Source: Rhodocyclaceae bacterium
GTDB taxonomy: Bacteria > Pseudomonadota > Gammaproteobacteria > Burkholderiales > Rhodocyclaceae
Reading direction: 5' to 3'
Assembly: GCA_006218025.1 (NCBI GenBank)
Contig: VBWA01000005.1
Location: 33,788-97,787 of the forward strand
DNA: 64,000 nt
The translations under genes and the position numbers were made by a program. Under the pieces are notes generated by a model. That model was not told where the DNA came from and did not search any database. It saw only the letters and a program-made list of their open reading frames with translations. Of the stretch, positions 36,389-44,889 are shown in pieces (within the stretch, counting starts at the first letter, position 1; each line of letters opens with the position of its first letter).

Positions 36389-37573
36389 CTAGCGGAGGTT
36401 ACAGGTCCTGCAAGGATATACGACCTCCCTTGCGGAAACGTTCTCCCGCAAGTTTTTCCAATGGGGGTTGTTGTAGATTTCAAGAATCGATTGCTTGTTC
36501 GCGTCGCCAAGCGGGAATTGCGCCCTGGCATCGACGCAGCAGTGGGGAACCATGCCATTGCAGTGCACGGTCAGGTTCACCCATTGATTGCACGGATAGG
36601 CATGGAAATAGCCCGGTGATGTTGCGGCGATGTCGCCCAGCCAGTCGGCCCGGCTCAGCGTTACCGGTTCGAAATCCACCCCAGGGACGAATCCCGAAAA
36701 AACTTGCGCGCATTGCTCGGCGAATAGCCGGTCCCGTTCATCTCCAGATTCAACGCGCGACAGGCGGATGGGCCCGGGAACAAACTGGGAAGCCCGGTTT
36801 TCTTCGAGCAAGCGACGAGTATTTATTACGGTGCGGCGGAAGTCGATGCGCATCGTCTCCTCATACTCCTGCTTGTTGGCGGCGTTGAACGACACGATCC
36901 AATTCGAGATTCGATGAATTTCCCGAATGCGTTCGAAGAATCGTGGCGGCATGACATTCATGTTTGTCGTGATGCCGATTTGCGCGTTCGGCACCACCCG
37001 ATTGATGGTTGCGAGCCTATCGAAGATTTTTCTATCCATGAATGGTTCATTGACCGAATGCATGCCGAAGCCGGAAAAGCGATCGGGTGGGAAGCGACTC
37101 GCTTCGCTTATGATCTTTTCGAATAATTCGTCGCTCATCGCTTCGAACTTGCGGTCCAGCATTGGATGTGGACAGAAGACGCATTTGGCATTGCATCGGC
37201 CTACCGTTTCCAGGCTGATGATCCTGGGGAAATCCATATTCCGTATTCTCCAGACCAGCCAGGCATGGATGTACTCGGCATTTGCCGCCTGCTGTTCCAG
37301 ACTGTTCAGAAATGCAAGATTTCCCTCGGCTACTTCCGAATCTGGCGCAAGGCGCAGTGCTTCAAGCATGTAGCGCCGCGCGACCGACAATCGACCGGCA
37401 TTGACTTCAATAATGGCAAGCAGTGCATATATTTCGGAATCAGCCGGGCAATTGGTCAATAGACTGTTGGCATGGATTCGGGCTTCGGCGAACTCGCCGC
37501 AGTCGATCAGGCGGTCGACAAGGTTCTTACCCGATTCGGGGCTTACGGAATCATCTGCCACGATTGATTGCAT
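36389..37573 (-). CDS. Radical SAM/SPASM protein with N-terminal TPR-like region
   Basis: A 394-residue protein. About residues 10-85 are TPR-like helices (ALLAIIEVNAGRLSVARRYM). The radical SAM cluster motif is CNAKCVFC (CxxxCxxC) near residue 130, after IISLETVGR. A C-terminal SPASM-like Cys set is visible: YPCNQWVNLTVHCNG, PHCCVDA, and VVYPCRTCNLR at the end, enough for an auxiliary Fe-S cluster. Such enzymes modify peptides or sugars; within an O-antigen-type operon, close to OGT genes that also use TPRs, either a sugar-modifying or peptide-modifying role is possible. Confidence 0.82.
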   Translation of the reverse strand: MQSIVADDSVSPESGKNLVDRLIDCGEFAEARIHANSLLTNCPADSEIYALLAIIEVNAGRLSVARRYMLEALRLAPDSEVAEGNLAFLNSLEQQAANAEYIHAWLVWRIRNMDFPRIISLETVGRCNAKCVFCPHPMLDRKFEAMSDELFEKIISEASRFPPDRFSGFGMHSVNEPFMDRKIFDRLATINRVVPNAQIGITTNMNVMPPRFFERIREIHRISNWIVSFNAANKQEYEETMRIDFRRTVINTRRLLEENRASQFVPGPIRLSRVESGDERDRLFAEQCAQVFSGFVPGVDFEPVTLSRADWLGDIAATSPGYFHAYPCNQWVNLTVHCNGMVPHCCVDARAQFPLGDANKQSILEIYNNPHWKNLRENVSAREVVYPCRTCNLR

Positions 37574-37638
37574 GATTCATTGTGTCCCCGTTTGTTCCTG
37601 AATCCGTCGGTCCGGGCAATGGTTTCAAAATCTCGACA

Positions 37639-38580
37639 CTAGTCGAAATTGATCCGCTCCCTTTCCATCACCAAGGGGCGCTTTTGCACCTGGGTGTGAA
37701 TCTGGAGGATGTATTCGCCCAGCAAACCGATGAAGAACAGCTGCACCGAAGCGAAGAAGAAGAAGCCGATCAGGATGGGCGCCAGACCGAAGGACATCTG
37801 ATTCCAATGGGTGAGCTTGAGTATCAGATAGCCCAGCGCGATCAGCAGGCTGATGGCCGAAAGCGCGAAGCCCGCCATGGTGGCAAGTCGCAACGGCACC
37901 TTGGAATGGCTGGTGATGCCGAGCATGGCCATGTCGTACAACGCATAGAAGTTGCTCTTGGTGATGCCGCGCTTGCGCAATGGTTGCACGTAGGGAACTT
38001 CGGCGTGGGCAAACCCCATGTCGGCAATCAGGCCGCGAAAATAGGGGTAGGGGTCGTCGATGCGGCGCAGGCCTTCGATCACTTCGCGGTCGTACAGGCC
38101 AAAGCCCGTGTAGTGAGGGATCAGCTTGATTTCGGCAATGCGGCCGATGGTGGCGTAGTACAAGCGGCGCAGGGCGAACATCGGCGCCGTCTCGTGGCTT
38201 TCCGGCTTGACGCCGGCGACCACCTTGTGGCCTTGCTCCCATTTGCGGATGAATTCACCGATGAGTTCCGGCGGTTCCTGCATGTCGGATGCCATGTTGA
38301 TCACGGCGTCGCCGCGTGCCTGCAGCAGTCCATGGTTGGAGGAACGGACGATGCCGAAATTGCGGTTGTTCACAATCGCCCGAACCCGGGAGTCGGCGCT
38401 GGCGAGACGGCGAATTGCGGCGACCGTGCCGTCGGTCGAGGCGTTGTCGATATAGATGTGCTCGAAATCGTAGTCCGGGAATTGCTCCACCTGGGCCGCG
38501 ATGCGGCGGTGTAGTTCCTCGACGTTGCCCTCTTCGTTGTAGCAGGGCGTGACGATTGAGATCAGTTTGCGATTGGTCAT
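37639..38580 (-). CDS. Membrane GT2 glycosyltransferase (DPM1/GtrB-like)
   Basis: A 313-residue GT-A enzyme. The catalytic domain has ISIVTPCYNEEGNVEELHRR, IYIDNASTDGTVAAIRRL and INMASDMQEPPELIGEF, where DMQEP replaces the DADLQ motif of the close GT2 relatives. Two C-terminal membrane segments (ATMAGFALSAISLLIALGYL and ILIGFFFFASVQLFFIGLLG) end with GEYILQIHTQVQKRPLV. These enzymes make polyprenyl-phosphate sugars for transfer outside the membrane. Its stop is 65 bases before the radical SAM start; one base separates it from the FkbM gene stop. Confidence 0.88.
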   Translation of the reverse strand: MTNRKLISIVTPCYNEEGNVEELHRRIAAQVEQFPDYDFEHIYIDNASTDGTVAAIRRLASADSRVRAIVNNRNFGIVRSSNHGLLQARGDAVINMASDMQEPPELIGEFIRKWEQGHKVVAGVKPESHETAPMFALRRLYYATIGRIAEIKLIPHYTGFGLYDREVIEGLRRIDDPYPYFRGLIADMGFAHAEVPYVQPLRKRGITKSNFYALYDMAMLGITSHSKVPLRLATMAGFALSAISLLIALGYLILKLTHWNQMSFGLAPILIGFFFFASVQLFFIGLLGEYILQIHTQVQKRPLVMERERINFD

Positions 38581-38581
38581 G

Positions 38582-40036
38582 TCATTTGCCCGCCATCAGC
38601 GATCGTACGGTGTCGCACCAGACGCAATGGCCGTCCGTTCTGGTCTGCAGGCGCGCGACAAGGTCGCGGACCTCGTCCGCCGGCCTGCCGAAATAAATCC
38701 GGATCAGTATCAGTCGCTTGAGGATTGAATCCGACGCCGCCTCCTGTGCCGCCAACCATTCGAGGCGCTCCATGTCGTGGCCACTGCACGTGGAAATGTA
38801 ACTGCGCGTTTCCAGCACCTCCGTGGCCGCGTAGGTGAATCGGCCCTCCGCTGCTGCCTGATGGTCGTCCTCGAACTGCGGTGCCGGTGGAAAGAAGGGC
38901 TGGTCGGGGCTGAAGGATTTGGTATCCAGGAGATGCGCCAGTACCTCGGTGGCGATACCGCGATAGCCAAGATCATGCGCGGCCCGGGAAAGCGTTGATA
39001 GTGCGGCGGCGGAATGGGTCGTTTCGCAATAGTGCGCCAGTTCGTCGTAGGCGTGCTGAAGCAAGGCGAGGCGCCGGTCGGGTGAAAGGGCGCCGAGGAA
39101 GCGGTACGCGGTGTAGGCCACCAGTGCTTCGCCGAACGGACATTGCTCGATGTCCGTCACCTCGATTTCGAATGCCTGCGCAAACGGCAGGGCAAGATAG
39201 TTCGCCAGCGCCTGCCGGCGCTCGGTATCGGACAATACGGGCGCTGCGCCGTGTCGCGCCAGCAATCCGCGTTCGGTCAGGTGGGCCGCCTGCTCCGGAC
39301 GGGCCGCAAAGAGATTCACTTCGAAAAAATCGATCTTGTCCAGGCGCTCGTCCGGCACCAGCAGGGTCCCGTCGCCGAGCAGGCGGTAGATATCGAATCC
39401 GAGTGCCCGCAGGGCTTCGATCAGCCCGTGGTTTACCACCGAGTTGTGGTTGATCTCGAACATGATCAGCGGCGAATAGCGCTTGAAGAACTTCTGGCCC
39501 CCCGTGACGATGGCGACTTCCTGCCCCTCGGCGTCGATTTTCATGAAGTCGACCTGCGCCCAGTTGAACTTTTCGAGTTCGAAGTCCAGGGTCGTGATAT
39601 GGATCGATTCCACTTGTTCGGTGCCGGTGTGTTCCGTCACCAATTGATTGAGTTCCGCATTCTTCTCGATTTTCAACCAGCCCGCCCCGGCAAAATCGGA
39701 CAAGGCGGCGCCAGAGACCGTTACGTTGTGGCAAAGGTTCATGACCAGGGATCGTTCGAGATGTTGCCGACTGACCGTGCCCGGTTCATAGGCGACGACC
39801 TGCCCGCCCGGCCCAACCAGTTGCGCCAGCGGCAGCGTGTAGGCGCCGATGTTCGCGCCGATATCCAGTGCCGTCATGCCCGAGACCGCATAACGGTGGA
39901 TGAAGTCGATTTCCTTCTCGAACCAGCGGCCTTGCTCGAGTAGCACAAAGGTGGAAATGCAGTGCAAGTCGGCAGGCACCGAAAACCGGATCTGCCTGTC
40001 GCTGACTACGGTGATGAATGATGTGCTGTCCTGCAT
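38582..40036 (-). CDS. FkbM-family methyltransferase with long C-terminal extension
   Basis: A 484-residue protein. Residues about 45-245 are an FkbM SAM-dependent methyltransferase: TALDIGANIGAYTLPLAQL (SAM loop), VVAYEPG, and FMKIDAEGQEVAIVTGG, the family's signature. About 240 further C-terminal residues of helical character (ALSTLSRAAHDLGYRGIATE) have no family I recognise. It likely O-methylates a sugar of the surface glycan; the extension may bind the acceptor. Confidence 0.84.
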   Translation of the reverse strand: MQDSTSFITVVSDRQIRFSVPADLHCISTFVLLEQGRWFEKEIDFIHRYAVSGMTALDIGANIGAYTLPLAQLVGPGGQVVAYEPGTVSRQHLERSLVMNLCHNVTVSGAALSDFAGAGWLKIEKNAELNQLVTEHTGTEQVESIHITTLDFELEKFNWAQVDFMKIDAEGQEVAIVTGGQKFFKRYSPLIMFEINHNSVVNHGLIEALRALGFDIYRLLGDGTLLVPDERLDKIDFFEVNLFAARPEQAAHLTERGLLARHGAAPVLSDTERRQALANYLALPFAQAFEIEVTDIEQCPFGEALVAYTAYRFLGALSPDRRLALLQHAYDELAHYCETTHSAAALSTLSRAAHDLGYRGIATEVLAHLLDTKSFSPDQPFFPPAPQFEDDHQAAAEGRFTYAATEVLETRSYISTCSGHDMERLEWLAAQEAASDSILKRLILIRIYFGRPADEVRDLVARLQTRTDGHCVWCDTVRSLMAGK

Positions 40037-40099
40037 GTCGGTTTCGATGAGGAAGGAGTCAGGTGAATGTGGAGCGGGTCCAGGCTTTCAGCGCAACAT

Positions 40100-41194
40100 T
40101 TACGACTGTGTTCCCGGCACGACATACAGTGCCGGGCCGCTGGGGCCGTCGCCGAATTGGATGTCGATAGTGCCCGCGATCAACATGTTGATTGTCTGCA
40201 GCAGGGTGGAGATGCGATTAACCAGCAGGTGACGGCCTAGCGCGAGCAAATGACGGGCATCCGCGCCCTCGCGACCGAGACTGTCGAAATTCTGCAGGGC
40301 CAGTTGCACTGCGTAACGAATCTCCTCGATCTCGTAGGAGTTGATGCGCACGATGCCAAGCCGCTGCTGTTCAACTTCGGGAATAGCCGAATCGATATCG
40401 GGGATGTTGGCTGGGAAAATCGGCACTAGTCCGCAGAGCAGGGCGTCGAAGAGCCGCGTCGACAGGTCGTCGTTGAGCGGCAGAATCAGCGTGGTCTTGT
40501 ATTCCATCCACTCCGCGAAGCGCTGCCGCCTGCTCTTTTCGAAATAGCGGCTGCGATTGCCCGCAGGCATGCTCAGCACAGTGGCTTCGGGGATGTGTTC
40601 GCGTACCGCGGCGATGACCTTGTTGCGCGCTTCGGCGATGCTGTATTGGACATAGTTCAGCAACAGGCCGTGCCGCCGCTGCGCAATGTCGCCGGCCTGA
40701 TAGAGCACCGCAGCCTCGTCATGACGCCATTGTGCGGAGCATGCAGGCAGGTGGCCTGCAACTGCGGAAGCGGAGTTGAACAGATACTCGGAATGCGGGG
40801 AGTGACTGAAAAATACCAGATCCGCGGCCTGGGCCGCGCGCAGGGTCGGGATATAGGCCGTGTGGTTGTCCCACAGCCAGACGACGATGATCGCAAGCGG
40901 TCCCAAGCTCTCGCGTAATTCCCATATCCGTAGCGCTTCGCCGGGAGTGCCGATCGAGTGGACCACTGCGATCTGGGGCCCGGGATGCTGGCTTTCGCCG
41001 CGGCAGTAGCGGAACGGCTTGGGCGACCATTGTTCGAGTTCTTCTTCGAGGTCGGCGGGGAAGTAGGCGAGAGGGTTTGCGCTCGGATGGACATGGAAGC
41101 CAAAAGGAATGCTTGCGAGTTCGCGCAGGCGTGCCAGCTTCGACATGATTTCGGAAGCCCGCAATTCCGGCCAGGTCGCCGCTGCATCCATCAT
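40100..41194 (-). CDS. Uncharacterised glycosyltransferase-like protein, paralogue B
   Basis: A 364-residue protein, clearly homologous over its whole length to the gene just upstream (41232-42350). Shared blocks include FHVHPSANPLAYFPADLEEE, IIVVWLWDNHTAYIPTL, ADLVFFSHSPHSEY, VAGHLPACSAQWRHDEA and DLSTRLFDALLCGLVPIFP. The last resembles the C-terminal nucleotide-sugar block of GT-B or exostosin-like enzymes, and so a glycosyltransferase is the best guess. Start chosen at 41194 to match the paralogue N terminus; ATG at 41257 would overlap the upstream gene by 26 bases. Function unknown. Confidence 0.7.
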   Translation of the reverse strand: MMDAAATWPELRASEIMSKLARLRELASIPFGFHVHPSANPLAYFPADLEEELEQWSPKPFRYCRGESQHPGPQIAVVHSIGTPGEALRIWELRESLGPLAIIVVWLWDNHTAYIPTLRAAQAADLVFFSHSPHSEYLFNSASAVAGHLPACSAQWRHDEAAVLYQAGDIAQRRHGLLLNYVQYSIAEARNKVIAAVREHIPEATVLSMPAGNRSRYFEKSRRQRFAEWMEYKTTLILPLNDDLSTRLFDALLCGLVPIFPANIPDIDSAIPEVEQQRLGIVRINSYEIEEIRYAVQLALQNFDSLGREGADARHLLALGRHLLVNRISTLLQTINMLIAGTIDIQFGDGPSGPALYVVPGTQS

Positions 41195-41231
41195 CGCGAT
41201 TCTTGACCGCAGAAAGGGGTGGGAGCCTCGA

Positions 41232-42350
41232 TCACGGTTGATCCTGGTGCTGTCCATCAGAGTTCGCCTGATGGACATACAGCGCCGGGCCGTTGCGACC
41301 ATCGGCGAAGCGAATGGAGATACTGCCGTCGATCAGCATGTAAATCGTATGCAGTATTGCGGTGATCCGGTTGATCAGCAGGTGATGTTCGAGCGCGAAG
41401 AGATGACGCGCAAGTGCGCCCTCGCGACCGAGTTGGTCGAAATTCCACAAGGCCAGTTGCGTCGCGTGCCGGATTTCCTCCACCTCATAGGAATTGATGC
41501 GAACGATGCCCAGGCGCTGCTGTTCGTCCTCTGCAATCAGCAGGTCGAAGTCGGGAATGTTGGTGGGGACGACCGGCACAACTCCGCAGAGCAGGGCATC
41601 GAACAGCCGGGTTGACAGGTCTTTGTCGATCGGCAGTACCAGCGCCGCCTTGTGTTCCGCCCACTCGGCAAAACGCTGCTGTGCGTTCTTTTGGAAATAG
41701 CGCTCGCGATTGTCCGACGGCATGGTGAGTACCGTGGCTTCGGGAATGTTCGTGCGCACTGCGGCGATGACCGAGTTACGTTCGGTGGCAAAGCCATAGT
41801 CGACGTAATTGACCAACAGGCTATGACGCCGCGCAGAAAAATCGGTTGCCAGGAAAAGGGCCGCCGCCTCGTCGCGACGCCATTGCGCGGAACACGCGGG
41901 CACGTGGCCGGTGACCGCGGACGACGGGTTGAACTGGTAATTCGCGTGCGGCGAGTGGCTGAAAAAAACCAGATCGGCCGCCAGCGCCGATCGCATGTTC
42001 GGGATGTACGCAGTATGGTTGTCCCACATCCACAGCACGATGATGGCGTCTGGCCCCAGGTTCTCGCGCAGTTCCCATATCTGCCGCGCCTCGTCGAGGA
42101 CGCCGATCGACTGGACAATGACTATCCGCGGGCCTTCTGCCTGATTCTCGCTGGCGTAGTGGCGAAATGGCTCTGGCGACCACTGCTCCAGTTCCTGATC
42201 CAGGTCGGACGGGAAGTAGGCGAGCCTGTCTGCGCTGGGGTGCACATGGAGGCGAAAGGGGTACGACGAAAGTTCGCCCAGGCGCGCCAGTTTCGACGTG
42301 ATTTCCGAAACACGGGTTTCCGGCCAACTGCGGTAGGTTTTGTGAGCCAT
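41232..42350 (-). CDS. Uncharacterised glycosyltransferase-like protein, paralogue A
   Basis: A 372-residue soluble protein, tandem duplicate of the next gene. N-terminal half: SSYPFRLHVHPSADRLAYFP, then IIVLWMWDNHTAYIPNM and ADLVFFSHSPHANY. C-terminal half: FAEWAEHKAALVLPIDKDLS, TRLFDALLCGVVPVVPTNIP, LGIVRINSYEVEEIRHATQL. The WDNHTAYIP and FFSHSPH blocks are the most conserved and contain His/Asp that could be catalytic. I do not recognise a named family; GT-B-like by the C-terminal block. It lies just after the NeuB-family gene (20-base gap). Confidence 0.7.
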   Translation of the reverse strand: MAHKTYRSWPETRVSEITSKLARLGELSSYPFRLHVHPSADRLAYFPSDLDQELEQWSPEPFRHYASENQAEGPRIVIVQSIGVLDEARQIWELRENLGPDAIIVLWMWDNHTAYIPNMRSALAADLVFFSHSPHANYQFNPSSAVTGHVPACSAQWRRDEAAALFLATDFSARRHSLLVNYVDYGFATERNSVIAAVRTNIPEATVLTMPSDNRERYFQKNAQQRFAEWAEHKAALVLPIDKDLSTRLFDALLCGVVPVVPTNIPDFDLLIAEDEQQRLGIVRINSYEVEEIRHATQLALWNFDQLGREGALARHLFALEHHLLINRITAILHTIYMLIDGSISIRFADGRNGPALYVHQANSDGQHQDQP

Positions 42351-42369
42351 GTCTGGTTTGGGGGGGGGC

Positions 42370-43458
42370 TCAAAGGCCGCGCGAATAGATGAGTGCCTTC
42401 AACGCGTCGTTGCCCGCGTAGGGGCTGTCGATGTCGTCGATGCGGATCGGAGCGTCGCCGGCAACTGGGCTTAGCAGCACCTCGCCGTGCATCAGCTCGC
42501 GGCAGGAAATCTGGCCTTTTTGCAGGGGCACCGCGAGATACACGTCCTCGTCGGACAGGACGTGGCCGGCGGGCAGGTCGCGCCGCGCATAGACACCGCG
42601 GACCAGCGCGTCGAGGTAGGCGATTTCGCGCTGGGGTGGCAGGCGCTTGCGCGTGCCGGGGGCACCGCACATCGCCACGGCCTTTTTCCAGGCCTTGAAC
42701 CAGGCATCGATCTGCGCCGGCTGGCTGCAGTAGGGCGAAACCGGAATGCCGTCGGCCGCGATGTCGACGTGGCGCTCGAAGGTCCGCGCGCCCTTGGCAT
42801 AGGCCATCATCACCGAACTGGTCCAGTCGTGGTACTCGTGCGTCGAGTAGCCGATCACGTTGTTCGGATAGCGATCGCGCAGGAAGTCGATCTGGTTGAG
42901 TTCCAGTTCGTGGTCTTCCGACGGGTAGAGCGAGACGCAATGGTTGATGGCCAGGGGGATGTTGCGGTTGGTGAAGAATTTCACCAGGTCGTCGATGTCC
43001 TTGAGCGAGGAGCCGCCCGTGGAGACGATGACCGGCTTGCGGGTCGTTGCGATCTTCTCGATCAGGATCCAGTCGTTGAGATCGGAGCTGGCCAGCTTGA
43101 TGATCTCGATGCCGAGGTCGGTGCAAAGATCGACCGCAGATTCGTCGAAGGGCGTCGCCATCGGAATGCAGCCGCCCCTGCGGATTGCGGAGACCAGCGT
43201 CGCGTGATCGTCGCGCGTGAGGCGGGTGTCGAGTGTCTTCTTGATGTAACGAATGTCGTCGCGGTCGCGAAAGTCCTTGTGGATGAAGGCGTCGAAGTCG
43301 CGGAACTGAAGCTTGATCGCGGCGCGCACGTTGTTGAAGCGGACGATGCGGGAAAAGTCCGTGATGATGCGCAGACCGCGCTCAAGCCGCCCCCAGTGGT
43401 TATTGGCCAGTTCGAGAACGAAAAGGTCTTCGAAGATACGTGCGTGCACTAGGTTCAT
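42370..43458 (-). CDS. NeuB-family nonulosonate (sialic-acid-like) synthase with SAF domain
   Basis: A 362-residue protein. NeuB blocks are present: VLELANNHWGRLERG, AIKLQFRD, IIKLASSDLNDWILI, PVIVSTGGSSLKDIDDLVKF, INHCVSLYPS, IGYSTHEYHDW and FERHVDIAA. A C-terminal SAF/antifreeze-like domain (ARRDLPAGHVLSDEDV) follows. The family condenses phosphoenolpyruvate with an N-acetyl-hexosamine derivative to make nonulosonic acids. Two usual motif residues differ (STHE for SDH; ERH for EKH). The ATG overlaps the upstream GT2 stop as ATGA. No CMP-nonulosonate cytidylyltransferase gene is in view, so product and use are uncertain. Confidence 0.82.
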   Translation of the reverse strand: MNLVHARIFEDLFVLELANNHWGRLERGLRIITDFSRIVRFNNVRAAIKLQFRDFDAFIHKDFRDRDDIRYIKKTLDTRLTRDDHATLVSAIRRGGCIPMATPFDESAVDLCTDLGIEIIKLASSDLNDWILIEKIATTRKPVIVSTGGSSLKDIDDLVKFFTNRNIPLAINHCVSLYPSEDHELELNQIDFLRDRYPNNVIGYSTHEYHDWTSSVMMAYAKGARTFERHVDIAADGIPVSPYCSQPAQIDAWFKAWKKAVAMCGAPGTRKRLPPQREIAYLDALVRGVYARRDLPAGHVLSDEDVYLAVPLQKGQISCRELMHGEVLLSPVAGDAPIRIDDIDSPYAGNDALKALIYSRGL

Positions 43459-44462
43459 TTCGTCAAGCCCGCTTGGAAATCGGTGGGTGTCGGATAGCCG
43501 GGCGAGAAATCGGCTGCGGTGGCGGCCTCGATCAGGAATGGCGGGCGCTTCTTCACTTCGATGTAGATCTTTCCCAGATACTCGCCAAGGATTCCCAGGC
43601 ACAGGAGTTGAACGCCACCGAGAAAGTAGATGGGCAGTGCGGTCGAAGCCCATCCCGGCACTGCCCTGTCGGTCAATAGCCGCGTCGTCAGCACCCAGAT
43701 ACCCGATAGCGAACTGGCCATGAATATGAGCAGCCCGAGTACGGCCACCGCTCTCAGTGGAAGCACCGACAGGGATGTGACGGCATCGGCCGCGAGGGCC
43801 GTCATCTTCCGCAGTGAATACTTTGTCAGTCCGCGCGGCCGGATCCGCCGGGAATAGCCCACGCTACTGGACGGGAGGCCGATCAGGGGCATGATGCCGC
43901 GCAGGTAGATGGCCCGTTCCGGGAACAATCGAAGCGCTTCCACCGCCTTGCGACTCATCAAGCGGAAATCGGCGTGATTGAAGACGGTGTTGACGCCAAA
44001 GGCTGCCAGCGCGCGATAGAACAGCTCGGCACTGGTTCGCTTGAATCTGCTGTCGGCTTGCCTGTCCTCGCGCACCCCATAGACGACGTCGCTGCCTTCC
44101 CGGTAATTCGTCAGCATGGCGCGCGCTGCGCCCGGATCATCCTGCAAGTCGGCATCAATTGAAATGACTGCGTCCCCCGGGGCGTTCAGCAGGCCGCAGA
44201 GCAACGCCTTCTGATGGCCAACGTTTCCCGCCAGCTTTATTCCTGATACCCGGTTGTCCCGGGTCGAGAAGCTGGTGATGATTGCCCAGCTGTCGTCCTG
44301 GCTACCGTCGTCTATCAGCAGGATGCCGCTCTTGTCGGCAACAAGCTCGTCGGTCTGCAGTGACCGAATCAGCTCAAGCAGTAGCGGAAGCGTCTCCGGC
44401 AGCATCTCGGCTTCGTTGTAGCATGGGACCACAATAGTAAGTCGTGGCGGCGGGCGATTCAT
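43455..44462 (-). CDS. Membrane GT2 glycosyltransferase (GtrB/ArnC-like)
   Basis: A 335-residue enzyme: LTIVVPCYNEAEMLPETLPL, GILLIDDGSQDDSWAII, VISIDADLQDDPGAARAM (DADLQD signature) and FRLMSRKAVEALRLF, then two membrane segments (LPLRAVAVLGLLIFMASSL and TALPIYFLGGVQLLCLGILG) and GEYLGKIYIEVKKRP. It would load a sugar on polyprenyl phosphate; its immediate partner is the GtrA flippase upstream (ATGA overlap). Start at 44462 chosen for GAGGAA 6 bases upstream. Confidence 0.9.
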   Translation of the reverse strand: MNRPPPRLTIVVPCYNEAEMLPETLPLLLELIRSLQTDELVADKSGILLIDDGSQDDSWAIITSFSTRDNRVSGIKLAGNVGHQKALLCGLLNAPGDAVISIDADLQDDPGAARAMLTNYREGSDVVYGVREDRQADSRFKRTSAELFYRALAAFGVNTVFNHADFRLMSRKAVEALRLFPERAIYLRGIMPLIGLPSSSVGYSRRIRPRGLTKYSLRKMTALAADAVTSLSVLPLRAVAVLGLLIFMASSLSGIWVLTTRLLTDRAVPGWASTALPIYFLGGVQLLCLGILGEYLGKIYIEVKKRPPFLIEAATAADFSPGYPTPTDFQAGLTK

Positions 44463-44839
44463 GGATTCCTCGTGATGCCAAATGTCCAGTTTCGATTCGC
44501 GATGAATGACCACAGCAGGATCGAGACTGTCGCACAGACCTGTGCCGCAAGGTAGTGGATGTGAGCGTGCCGCGTCAGAAGCGCCATGATACCGGCGTTA
44601 AGCAGCAGTCCGACGCCCGCAATCGCCGCGAAAGCGGAAAATGCCTGCAGGTGCGCTCTCGAAGACTTGAAGGTGATCGAATAGTTCAGCGCGTAGTTCA
44701 GGCACGCGCTGGCGATGAATCCCGCGCACGAAGCCACGGTAGCGTCGAACTGGAAAGCGCGAACCAGCCAAAGCAGGATCAGGTATTGGCAGGCTGTCGC
44801 AACGGCGCCCACGGCCAAGAACCGCGCAAATTGATTCAT
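44459..44839 (-). CDS. GtrA-family small membrane protein (polyprenyl-phosphate-sugar flippase)
   Basis: A 126-residue protein with four membrane segments (FLAVGAVATACQYLILLWLV, VASCAGFIASACLNYALNY, FAAIAGVGLLLNAGIMALL, LAAQVCATVSILLWSFIANR) and the GtrA hallmark NYALNYSITFKS. GtrA is thought to flip undecaprenyl-phosphate-glucose or similar donors. Stop overlaps the GT2 start, forming a GtrA-GtrB pair. The start at 44839 is set by the family N terminus. Confidence 0.9.
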   Translation of the reverse strand: MNQFARFLAVGAVATACQYLILLWLVRAFQFDATVASCAGFIASACLNYALNYSITFKSSRAHLQAFSAFAAIAGVGLLLNAGIMALLTRHAHIHYLAAQVCATVSILLWSFIANRNWTFGITRNP

Positions 44840-44889
44840 GTCGGCTCCATCGCGCCAAGTGAATTTCCGCTGGGTCGCAAAGGGCAAGC

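Noticed and set aside
35071..36558. Second minus-strand frame of 495 codons over the polytopic membrane gene
   Set aside because: Composition is Arg/Ala/Gly-rich without membrane spans; the other frame gives a coherent membrane protein.
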